From Thermoflexales bacterium (GTDB lineage Bacteria; Chloroflexota; Anaerolineae; S140-20): a stretch of 8,642 nucleotides of DNA. The first letter of the stretch is position 1; each line of letters starts with the position of its first letter. Shown here one piece after another: positions 1-5,998 of the stretch. The notes beneath the pieces are model-generated. The model did no database searches. It was not told the origin of the DNA and worked only from the letters and a program-made list of their open reading frames with translations. The DNA is taken from assembly GCA_015484715.1 (NCBI GenBank), contig WFUY01000207.1, positions 1 through 8,642 of the forward strand, read 5' to 3'. Position numbers and translations under genes: made by a program.

Positions 1-20
1 ACCAGGGAGCATCGTCTCAA

Positions 21-48
21 GAGGCCGTCCTGGCGCCAGGACGGCCTC
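21..48. terminator. Perfect 28-bp palindrome, probable hairpin terminator of an upstream unit
   Basis: Bases 21-48 equal their own reverse complement and centre on CCTGGCGCCAGG, so the RNA could form about a 12-bp GC-rich stem with a 4-nt loop. The bases after it (CGCGTGTTTATG) have only a short T stretch, so it is not a textbook intrinsic terminator. The palindrome ends 139 bases before livK and lies upstream of the promoter-like region. The end of an upstream transcript is the simplest reading. A dimeric protein's operator cannot be excluded. Confidence 0.5.
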
Positions 49-86
49 CGCGTGTTTATGAAATTCTTATCTCTCCTCGACCGATG

Positions 87-180
87 TTTATCCCTTTTTT
101 GCCCGGAGGCGGTATGATAGAGGCAGGTCCTTTCTCCAGGCGCGCTTGTGAGCCGCCCCCTGGAATAGAGCAAAAGGAGG
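87..180 (+). promoter_or_regulatory. Putative livK promoter, leader hairpin and ribosome binding site
   Basis: A -10-like TATGAT lies at 113-118. No good -35 is seen: TTATCC at 88-93 is the nearest match and gives a long 19-bp spacer. The predicted leader carries a 6-bp inverted repeat, TCCAGG (135-140) and CCTGGA (159-164). A strong Shine-Dalgarno AAGGAGG at 174-180 sits 7 nt before the livK ATG. The ribosome binding site is convincing. The promoter is tentative. Confidence 0.4.
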
Positions 181-187
181 GAGAAGA

Positions 188-1510
188 ATGAAACGAGTCC
201 GGCTTGCTCTCATCACGCTGGTCCTGGCGGCTTTGCTGGTCACTGCCTGCGGTGGTGGGGCTGCTGCGCCCACCAAGGCTCCGGAGCCGACCAAGCCTGC
301 GGCCGAGCAGCCCACCAAGGCCCCTGCCGCCGAGACCAAGACCATCGTCCTGGGCTTCACCGCCTCCCAGACGGGCAAGTACACGAAGGAGTCTAAGGAG
401 CAGGTTCAGGGCTTGCAGCTCTGGCTAGAGGAGGTGAATGCCGCCGGAGGCATCGAGCTGCCCGATGGGACGAAGGTCAAGATCGAGATCGTCTCCTACG
501 ATGACGAGAGCACCAAGGAGCGCGTGCAGCAGCTTTACACCAAGCTCATCACCGAGGACAAGGCCGATCTCCTCATCAGCCCCTACTCCAGTGGCCTGAC
601 CGATGCTTCGGCCGTCATCGCGGAGCAGTACGAGAAGATCATGATCACCACGGGCGCTGCCTCCGACGCCACCTACGAGAAGGGGTATCAGCACATCTTC
701 CAGGTCTACACACCGGCCAGCCGCTACCTGACCGGTGCGCTGGATGCCCTCAAGAAGTGGGACCCTAACGCCAAGAAGGTGGCCATTGTCTACGAGAAGA
801 CGAAGTTCGCCACCGCCGTGGCGACGGCGGCCAAGGAGTATGCGGAGGCCCAGGGCTTCGAGGTCGTTCTCTTCGAGGGCTACGAGAAGGACACGACGGA
901 CTTCGGCCCTTTCATCAACAAGATTGAGGCGGCCAAGCCCGACGCCATCATCGGCGGTGGTCACTTCCAGGATGGCTCCACCTTCGCCAAGCAGCTCTAT
1001 GAGAAGAAGACCGCCGTTAAGATGGTCGCGGTGCTGGTGGCTCCCGCCGTGCCAGAGTTCGCCGACCTGGGCGACGCGGCGGTGGGCATCGTCGGTCCCA
1101 GCCAGTGGGAGTCCCTGGCCAAGTACTCGCCGGAGGCGGCCAAGGCGGCCGGCCTGGAGTGGTATGGCCCCACCATTGACGACTTCGTCAGCGCCTACAA
1201 GGGCAAGTACGGCTATGAGCCCGGCTACCACGCCGCCGGTGGCTACGCGGCCGGCCTGGTGCTCCAGAAGGCCATCGAGGACGCCGGCTCCCTCGACACG
1301 GCCGCCATCAAGAGCGCCCTGGAGAAGATGGACGTGATGATCTTCTTCGGCCGCATCAAGTTCGACACCGGGGATGCCCACGGCAAGCAGTTGGGCCACG
1401 ACATGGTCTACCTCCAGTGGCAGAAGGACGCTAGCGGCAACCTGGTGCGCCAAATCGTCTGGCCGGAGGCGGCCAAGACCGCTGAACCCATCTATCCGTT
1501 GGAGCGCTAA
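188..1510 (+). CDS. livK: HAAT-family ABC transporter substrate-binding lipoprotein (LivK-like)
   Basis: This 440-aa protein is the extracytoplasmic receptor of the importer encoded downstream. It captures the substrate and delivers it to LivHM. Residues 1-21 are a lipoprotein signal: basic MKR start, hydrophobic core, lipobox V-T-A-C with Cys21 as the predicted lipidated residue. Residues 22-51 form a low-complexity Ala/Pro/Thr/Lys tether with repeated PTKAP or PTKP units, as is common in Chloroflexota lipoproteins. From about residue 53 to the end it reads as a Peripla_BP_6 type I fold: an ASQTGKY segment like the family's N-terminal ligand loop, the SPYSSGLTDA strand-loop, and a C-terminal DDFVSAYKGKYGYEP helix. 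The start is set by AAGGAGG 7 nt upstream. Ligand is not readable from sequence: amino acids, amides, urea and aromatic compounds are all known in the family. Family assignment is firm; the symbol is by analogy. Confidence 0.93.
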   Translation: MKRVRLALITLVLAALLVTACGGGAAAPTKAPEPTKPAAEQPTKAPAAETKTIVLGFTASQTGKYTKESKEQVQGLQLWLEEVNAAGGIELPDGTKVKIEIVSYDDESTKERVQQLYTKLITEDKADLLISPYSSGLTDASAVIAEQYEKIMITTGAASDATYEKGYQHIFQVYTPASRYLTGALDALKKWDPNAKKVAIVYEKTKFATAVATAAKEYAEAQGFEVVLFEGYEKDTTDFGPFINKIEAAKPDAIIGGGHFQDGSTFAKQLYEKKTAVKMVAVLVAPAVPEFADLGDAAVGIVGPSQWESLAKYSPEAAKAAGLEWYGPTIDDFVSAYKGKYGYEPGYHAAGGYAAGLVLQKAIEDAGSLDTAAIKSALEKMDVMIFFGRIKFDTGDAHGKQLGHDMVYLQWQKDASGNLVRQIVWPEAAKTAEPIYPLER

Positions 1511-1521
1511 CCCAACCCCAA

Positions 1522-1555
1522 GGGCGGACCCCGACCGGTGTGCCGGGGTCCGCCC
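1522..1555 (+). terminator. Strong intercistronic hairpin between livK and livH
   Basis: GGGCGGACCCCG (1522-1533) pairs perfectly with CGGGGTCCGCCC (1544-1555) across a 10-nt loop, 11 bases after the livK stop. No T-tract follows (CCTATCCCTTTGG), so full termination is doubtful. In transporter operons such a structure after the binding-protein gene commonly protects the 3' end or attenuates read-through, giving more receptor than membrane complex. That role is inferred here. The rest of the 133-bp gap holds no evident second promoter. Confidence 0.6.
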
Positions 1556-1643
1556 CTATCCCTTTGGTCTCTCGAAAAGACGGAGTCCCTGACCGCTTCC
1601 GTGAGTTCCCACAACGCTTTCCGCTCCCACTGAGGAGGTTCCT

Positions 1644-2507
1644 ATGCCCCCACCGGACGTGATCCTCGCCTCGGTTCTCGACGGTCTGCTGCTTGGCTTC
1701 GTCTACGGGCTGGCGGCGATGGGGCTCACCCTCATCTGGGGGGTGATGGAGGTGATCAACCTGGCCCACGGGCCGGTGATCACGCTGGGGATGTTTGGCC
1801 TCTTCTTCCTCTTCCAGGAGCTAGGGCTGCATCCTTACCTGGCCCTGCCGTTGGTCGTGGTGGGCGGCCTGTTGCTGGGGCTGCTCATCTACGGCGTCGC
1901 CGTTCATCGGGTCTTGGACGCCCCCCATCTCTCCACGCTGCTGGCTACCTTCTCCGTCAATATGATGATCATCGGGCTGGGTACGGCGGCCTTCACGACG
2001 ACGCCCCGCAACGTGGACTTCAGCCTGGGCGCAGTGGAGATCGGCCCCTTGCGGCTGCTGGGGACGCGGGTGGTGGCGGCTCTGGCTGCTGTTCTCTTCA
2101 CCCTTGCCCTCTACGCCTTCCTCTACCGCACCCGGACCGGGAAGATGGTGCGGGCCGTGGCCAACAACCGGGCGGCGGCTGAGCTGATGGGCATTCCCTC
2201 TACCCGCATCCTTGCCCTGAGCTTCGGCATCGGCACGCTGCTGGCGACCGGAGCCGGGGGGCTCATCGCTACCCTCTTCCCTTTCAACATCTTCACCGGT
2301 GGCGTCTACGAACTGAAGAGCTTCGTCATCTGTGTCCTGGGCGGGCTGGGGAATCCCACCGGAGCCCTGTTGGGCGGCATCATCCTGGGCTTTATCGAGG
2401 GGTTCATCCCCCCCTTCCTGCCCGTCGGCTGGACGCCGGTGATCGAATTCGTCCTCTTCGTCGTCATCCTGCTGATCCGTCCCAGTGGCCTTCTAGGAGC
2501 ACGCTGA
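1644..2507 (+). CDS. livH: HAAT-family ABC transporter permease, LivH type
   Basis: This 287-aa integral membrane protein is one of the two permease subunits forming the translocation path. The N-terminal block LGFVYGLAAMGLTLIWGVM followed by EVINLAHG matches the LivH hallmark (GLTLIYGVMxVINFAHG). About eight hydrophobic segments follow. The cytoplasmic coupling loop for the ATPases is visible at GKMVRAVANNRAAAELMGI, the EAA-like motif of this family. The C-terminal GGLGNPTGALLGG and the final IRPSGLLG are also typical. The ATG is preceded by GAGGAGG (1632-1638), 5 nt away, and the length is normal for the family. The downstream livM starts one base after the stop, which suggests translational coupling. 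No odd features. Confidence 0.93.
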   Translation: MPPPDVILASVLDGLLLGFVYGLAAMGLTLIWGVMEVINLAHGPVITLGMFGLFFLFQELGLHPYLALPLVVVGGLLLGLLIYGVAVHRVLDAPHLSTLLATFSVNMMIIGLGTAAFTTTPRNVDFSLGAVEIGPLRLLGTRVVAALAAVLFTLALYAFLYRTRTGKMVRAVANNRAAAELMGIPSTRILALSFGIGTLLATGAGGLIATLFPFNIFTGGVYELKSFVICVLGGLGNPTGALLGGIILGFIEGFIPPFLPVGWTPVIEFVLFVVILLIRPSGLLGAR

Positions 2508-2508
2508 G

Positions 2509-3477
2509 ATGAAGCGATTGAAGGCACCTGCCCTCTGGACTATTCTGGCTGCCGTCGCCGTGGCGGGCATCTGGCCGCTCCTCAACCGCTCGGCGACGCT
2601 GCGCGAGGACATGTTCCTCATCCTGATGTTCGTCACCCTGGCCTCCAGCCTCAACATCCTGCTGGGCTACACCGGCTACGTCAACTTCGGCCACATCGTC
2701 TTCTTCGGACTGGGGGGCTACATCGGTTTCTACCTCATCTCCCAGCAAGGGTGGCACCTGATCCCAGCGGCGTTGGCCGCGGCTCTGGTCACGACGTTGC
2801 TGGCCGCGCTGATGGGCGGGGCGGTGTTGCGGCTGCGGGGTGCCTACTTCGCACTAGCCACCCTTGGAATCAACGAAGCCACCCGTGCTTTCGTCACCAA
2901 CTTCAAGCCCTTTGGCGAGGCCACCGGTCTTTCGCTCCACTTCTCCCGCTACCAGGAGTACGGGGGGCCGGCCAGTGCTCTCTGGTTCACCTACGCCCTA
3001 CTGGTCATCGTCACCCTCGTCACCCTGCTGGTCAGCTATCTGGTGAAAACCTCAAAGTTTGGCCTGGGGCTGATGGCCATCCGGGAGGACGAGGATGCGG
3101 CGATGGTCCTGGGCATCCACGCTCCTAGGGCGAAGACCATCGCCTTCGCGCTCTCGGCCTTCTTCCCCGCCATCGTCGGGACTCTCTTCTTCTTCAAGAA
3201 CGGCAACATCGAGCCGGGCGACGCCTTCCGGTTGCACATGTCCATCGAGGGGATCGTGATGATTATGCTAGGCGGCTTCGGCACGGTGACCGGCCCGGTT
3301 ATCGGCTCGGCCGTCTACGAACGGCTACGGGGCTACTTGCTGACCACCCCCCTCTTCAAGGACCTACAACTCTTCTTCGCCGGGATGCTGCTTCTGATCA
3401 TCATCCTCTTCGTCCCCAGCGGGTTCATCGGGTGGCTGCGGGAGCGCTCCGCCCGCCTGCGGGAGGTGCTGCAATGA
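2509..3477 (+). CDS. livM: HAAT-family ABC transporter permease, LivM type
   Basis: This 322-aa membrane protein is the second permease subunit, partner of LivH. The LivM signature is the LNILLGYTGYVNFGHIVFFG block (family GYAGQLSLGHAAFFG). The coupling loop reads GLMAIREDEDAAMVLGIHAP, nearly the family consensus RAIREDExAAxxLGI. The C-terminal half has IEGIVMIMLGGFGTVTGPVIG, also characteristic. Eight to ten hydrophobic stretches are present and the polar tail RERSARLREVLQ is cytoplasmic by prediction. The start ATG follows the livH stop after a single base. Its ribosome binding site, AGGAG at 2495-2499, lies inside the livH coding region. The stop overlaps the livG start as ATGA. Confidence 0.93.
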   Translation: MKRLKAPALWTILAAVAVAGIWPLLNRSATLREDMFLILMFVTLASSLNILLGYTGYVNFGHIVFFGLGGYIGFYLISQQGWHLIPAALAAALVTTLLAALMGGAVLRLRGAYFALATLGINEATRAFVTNFKPFGEATGLSLHFSRYQEYGGPASALWFTYALLVIVTLVTLLVSYLVKTSKFGLGLMAIREDEDAAMVLGIHAPRAKTIAFALSAFFPAIVGTLFFFKNGNIEPGDAFRLHMSIEGIVMIMLGGFGTVTGPVIGSAVYERLRGYLLTTPLFKDLQLFFAGMLLLIIILFVPSGFIGWLRERSARLREVLQ

Positions 3478-4268
3478 CCGACCAAGTGATCCTGCAGATC
3501 GAAGGGGTGACCAAGCGCTTCGGCGGGCTGGTGGCCGTCAACCAGGTCTCTTTCGAGATCCGGGAGGGGGAGATCCTGGGGTTGATCGGCCCCAACGGGG
3601 CCGGGAAGACGACCCTCTTCAACGTCATCAACGGCGTCTATGCGCCTGACGAGGGGCGGGTCATCTTCCGAGGGGAGGTGATCAGCGGTCTGCCCTCCTA
3701 CGAGGTGGCGCGGAAGGGGATTGCCCGGGCCCACCAGGTAGTGCGTCCCCTCAACGAGCTGACGGTCCTGGAGAACGTGGTGGTCGGAGCGGCCTACGGA
3801 CGGCGCAACCTCCCGCTGGGTGAGGCGGCTCGGGTGGCCGACGAGGTGCTGGAATTCGTGGGGCTGGCCCCTAAGCGCCATCTGTTGGCCGGCAAGCTGA
3901 ACGTAGCGGAGAAGAAGCGGTTAGAGATGGCCCGGGCCCTGGCCGCCCAGCCTTACCTGATCTTGCTGGACGAGGTGCTGGCCGGCCTGAACCCTGGGGA
4001 GGTCGCCGCAATGCTCGACGTCGTGCGCCAGATCCGCGAACGGGGGATCACCATCCTGATGATCGAGCACCTGATGCACGCGGTGATGAATGTCTCCGAC
4101 CGCATCGTCGTCCTCGACTACGGGAGCAAGATCGCTATGGGCACACCTCAAGAGGTAGCCAACGATCCCAAGGTCATCGAAGCTTACCTGGGCGATCCCA
4201 AGATGGCCCAGCACCTGCTAGAGGAGCAGGGGGAAAACGAGGAGGGAGGCGCTGATGGTCATTCTTGA
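3474..4268 (+). CDS. livG: HAAT-family ABC transporter ATPase, LivG type
   Basis: This 264-aa cytoplasmic ATPase powers the LivHM permease. Visible motifs: Walker A GPNGAGKT (39-46), Q-loop Gln88 in ARAHQVVRP, Walker B LILLDE with Asp166/Glu167, and H-loop His199 in MIEHL. The family's C-terminal extension is present (GTPQEVANDPKVIEAYLG). The signature loop is unusual: LNVAEKKRLEMARALA at 142-157 in place of LSGGQ, keeping the KRLExARALA helix. Related LivG-like ATPases with LTLAxRKRLE-type loops exist, so this need not be damage. The ATG at 3474 is chosen because it overlaps the livM stop as ATGA and has GGGAGG (3461-3466) 7 nt upstream. An in-frame upstream start at 3432 would lie inside livM without such a site. 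It overlaps livF by 14 bases. Confidence 0.92.
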   Translation: MTDQVILQIEGVTKRFGGLVAVNQVSFEIREGEILGLIGPNGAGKTTLFNVINGVYAPDEGRVIFRGEVISGLPSYEVARKGIARAHQVVRPLNELTVLENVVVGAAYGRRNLPLGEAARVADEVLEFVGLAPKRHLLAGKLNVAEKKRLEMARALAAQPYLILLDEVLAGLNPGEVAAMLDVVRQIRERGITILMIEHLMHAVMNVSDRIVVLDYGSKIAMGTPQEVANDPKVIEAYLGDPKMAQHLLEEQGENEEGGADGHS

Positions 4269-4965
4269 GGTCGAGAACCTGGCTTCCGGCTATGGGGAAG
4301 TGCAGATCCTGTGGGGGGTCTCCCTGCAGTTGCAGCCGGGACAGCTCACCACGCTGGTAGGCTCCAACGGTGCGGGGAAGACGACGCTGCTGCGGACGGT
4401 GATGCGCCTGATCAGGCCCTGGGAGGGGCGGGTCCTCTTCGACGGGCGAGATGTCACCAACCTGCCTCCCCACGCTAAGGCGGAGATGGGGCTGGTCCTG
4501 ATCCCGGAGGGCCGGCAGCTCTTCACCGAGATGACGGTGGAAGAGAACTTGGAGATGGGGGCGATCCCCTCGCGGGCCCGGATTCACTTTCAGCGTAACC
4601 TGGAGTGGGTCTACGAACTCTTCCCTCGCCTCAAGGAGCGGCGGACCCAGAAGGCCGGTACCCTCTCCGGCGGTGAGCAGCAGATGCTGGCCATCGCCCG
4701 AGGATTGATGGCCGATCCGGTGGTGCTGATGCTCGACGAACCCTCCTTGGGATTGGCCCCTCTCCTGGTGATCAACCTCTTTGACGTGATCCGCCGCCTT
4801 AAGGAGGAAGGGCTGACGATGCTCCTGGTGGAGCAGAACGTCCACCTGGCGCTGGCGATAAGCGACTATGCCTACGTTCTCAGCGAGGGGCGGATCGAGA
4901 TCGAGGGGGAGGCGGCCACGGTGCGCCAGATGGACCAGGTGCGCCAGGCCTATCTGGGCTTGTAG
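4255..4965 (+). CDS. livF: HAAT-family ABC transporter ATPase, LivF type
   Basis: This 236-aa cytoplasmic ATPase is the second nucleotide-binding subunit, expected to pair with LivG. Motifs: Walker A GSNGAGKT (36-43), the LivF-type PEGRQLF segment at the Q-loop (Glu85 at or near the usual Gln), a canonical signature LSGGEQQ (137-143), and Walker B VLMLDEP with Asp161/Glu162. At the H-loop the sequence is LLVEQN with Gln194 in place of His, which is usual for LivF proteins. Length and the C-terminal YLGL are standard. The ATG lies inside the end of livG, with GGAGGGAGG just upstream. It is the last gene of the operon; the next gene is convergent. Confidence 0.93.
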   Translation: MVILEVENLASGYGEVQILWGVSLQLQPGQLTTLVGSNGAGKTTLLRTVMRLIRPWEGRVLFDGRDVTNLPPHAKAEMGLVLIPEGRQLFTEMTVEENLEMGAIPSRARIHFQRNLEWVYELFPRLKERRTQKAGTLSGGEQQMLAIARGLMADPVVLMLDEPSLGLAPLLVINLFDVIRRLKEEGLTMLLVEQNVHLALAISDYAYVLSEGRIEIEGEAATVRQMDQVRQAYLGL

Positions 4966-4972
4966 ACTCCGT

Positions 4973-4990
4973 ACCCTGGGCCTCTAGGGT
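4973..4990 (+). terminator. Weak inverted repeat after livF in the convergent gap
   Basis: ACCCT (4973-4977) and AGGGT (4986-4990) can pair over an 8-nt loop a few bases after the livF stop, with no T-tract behind them. A short T run (5049-5053) follows a GATCTCAGAGGTC inverted repeat with one mismatch, at the regulator's stop codon, and might contribute to ending livF transcripts. Neither is a strong intrinsic terminator. The 86-bp gap holds nothing else I can identify. Confidence 0.25.
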
Positions 4991-5051
4991 CTTCAACGGG
5001 TGGTCTTTGGATCTGCAGCACGGCCATTCGGGATCTCAGAGGTCTGGGTTT

Positions 5052-5738
5052 TTATGCCTCAAACTGGTAGCCAATCCCCTGCTCCGTCCAGATATGGCGG
5101 TGGGACTCGTCCTCTTCCAGTTTGCGACGCAGCCGGCCGATGTAGACCCGCAGGTACTCGATAGCATCTTCGTACTCCGGCCCCCATACCTCTCGCAGCA
5201 GCCAGCGGTGGGGCAGCACTCGGCCTGGATGGCGCACCAGGGCGAGCAGCAGGTTGAACTCTGTCGGCGTCAGGTCCAGCCGCTCTCCCCGGTGGAAGGC
5301 CAGGTGCTGCTCTGGGTCTACCTCCACGTCGCCCACCCGGATGGTCCCCATCCCCGGCGGGCTCTCCACCCACCGCGTCCGTCGCAGGACGGCGCGCACC
5401 CGGGCGATCAGTTCCCCCACGCTGAAAGGCTTGGTCAGGTAGTCATCGGCTCCCTGCTCCAAGACCGTGATCTTGTCCCCTTCTTCATCCAATGCCGTGA
5501 GCACGATGATGGGGATGGTGGAGCGGCGGCGCACACGCCGTAGTACCTCGAAACCATCCATCCGGGGCATCAGCAGGTCCAGGACGATAAGATCGAGGGG
5601 CTCTGTCTCGAAGAGCCGGAGAGCCTCCAGACCATCGGCGGCCTCCAGGACCCGATAGCCCCGGGCGACCAGGTTGCGGCGCATAAAGTGGCGCAGCGTC
5701 TGCTCATCGTCCACGACCAGCACCGTCGCTTGTTGCAT
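5052..5738 (-). CDS. OmpR/PhoB-family response regulator, DNA-binding
   Basis: This 228-aa two-component regulator has a receiver domain at about residues 4-120: acidic pair Asp10/Asp11, phospho-acceptor Asp54 in LIVLDLLMP, Thr81 in IVLTA, and Lys103 in LTKPF. All are intact, so phosphorylation control is expected. The winged helix-turn-helix runs from about 128 to 227 (LDLTPTEFNLLLAL, then YLRVYIGRLRRKLEED, ending EQGIGYQFEA), a KdpE/PhoB-like arrangement. The length is usual. The ATG at 5738 has GGGAGG on the minus strand (5754-5749) 10 nt upstream. No histidine kinase gene lies next to it: the downstream neighbour is livF (convergent) and the upstream neighbour is ssnA (divergent). It may regulate the divergent ssnA gene and itself; that is inference from position. 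I do not assign a symbol because the receiver and output types are shared by many paralogues. Confidence 0.93.
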   Translation of the reverse strand: MQQATVLVVDDEQTLRHFMRRNLVARGYRVLEAADGLEALRLFETEPLDLIVLDLLMPRMDGFEVLRRVRRRSTIPIIVLTALDEEGDKITVLEQGADDYLTKPFSVGELIARVRAVLRRTRWVESPPGMGTIRVGDVEVDPEQHLAFHRGERLDLTPTEFNLLLALVRHPGRVLPHRWLLREVWGPEYEDAIEYLRVYIGRLRRKLEEDESHRHIWTEQGIGYQFEA

Positions 5739-5744
5739 CGCCTT

Positions 5745-5773
5745 TTGTCCTCCCGGTAGAGCTATGCTATAAT
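5745..5773 (+). promoter_or_regulatory. Extended -10 promoter for ssnA
   Basis: TTGTCC (5745-5750), a 17-base spacer, and a perfect TATAAT (5768-5773) preceded by TG one base upstream (TGCTATAAT, extended -10). This is a strong housekeeping-sigma type promoter. Transcription would begin near 5780, in or just after a run of seven C. Its -35 box overlaps the minus-strand Shine-Dalgarno region of the divergent response regulator, so the two genes share this control region. Confidence 0.75.
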
Positions 5774-5835
5774 CCCCCCCAATGCGATCGGGACCTGGAA
5801 GCGGGGCGTGAGGTTGATGGACCTGTGGGGTCTAT

Positions 5836-5864
5836 AGGATACCCCATTCGTCCCGTCTTGTCCA
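5836..5864 (-). promoter_or_regulatory. Tentative promoter for the response regulator
   Basis: Read on the minus strand, TGGACA (5864-5859) and TATCCT (5841-5836) are separated by exactly 17 bases. The -35 matches TTGACA at five of six positions, but the -10 matches TATAAT at only four. The resulting leader would be about 90 nt and would cross the ssnA promoter. No better candidate was seen closer to the start. Confidence 0.3.
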
Positions 5865-5872
5865 GTTCGTCC
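5847..5872. repeat. Three phased GTCC direct repeats in the divergent region
   Basis: TTCGTCC (5847-5853), CTTGTCC (5857-5863) and TTCGTCC (5866-5872) place GTCC at 5850, 5860 and 5869, spaced 10 and 9 bases, close to one helical turn. OmpR-family regulators typically bind direct repeats with about 10-11 bp spacing, and such a regulator is encoded next door. They overlap the tentative minus-strand promoter. A binding role is inference, and short repeats can arise by chance in GC-rich DNA. Confidence 0.3.
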
Positions 5873-5998
5873 TTGGCTGCTGGGTCACGGGTCCGGCGGG
5901 AAGGGGTTTCGCTGGTGGGGGGCGAGCCTGGGACCCGCCTGGCCTATGAGGCCGGTTCGCCCCCGGTTGCCAGGACAGCATATCACGGAGGGGAGACG

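Larger units (their letters stand above)
5781..5998 (+). promoter_or_regulatory. Long structured 5' leader of ssnA
   Basis: About 220 nt separate the predicted transcription start from the ssnA ATG. The leader can form TGGGGT (5826-5831) with ACCCCA (5841-5846) over a 9-nt loop. It can also form an 11-bp stem, 5918-5928 with 5954-5964 (one G-U pair), enclosing a second hairpin GGCCT-ATG-AGGCC (5941-5953). The Shine-Dalgarno GGAGGGGAG (5988-5996) follows after about 23 nt. No known riboswitch consensus was recognised. An open frame from GTG 5825 runs through it into ssnA but does not look like protein. Confidence 0.4.

Noticed and set aside
425..1453. Long minus-strand open frame (342 aa) opposite livK
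   Set aside because: It is the codon-bias shadow of the strongly coding livK frame in high-GC DNA. It has no ribosome binding site and no recognisable domain.
3432..3473. Upstream in-frame start for livG
   Set aside because: It would overlap livM by 46 bases and add residues absent from the family. The ATGA overlap at 3474 with GGGAGG upstream is far better.
5007..5543. Plus-strand open frame (178 aa) opposite the response regulator
   Set aside because: The minus-strand frame carries complete receiver and winged-helix domains; the plus frame has no recognisable features.
5791..5825. GGACCTG repeated at 5791-5797 and 5819-5825 as a regulator site
   Set aside because: The 28-bp spacing does not fit OmpR-type phased repeats and two 7-mers of this composition can occur by chance.
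5825..5998. 58-residue N-terminal extension of ssnA from a GTG start
   Set aside because: The extension has no family resemblance and no ribosome binding site, while the ATG at 5999 has a strong one and begins the expected domain.
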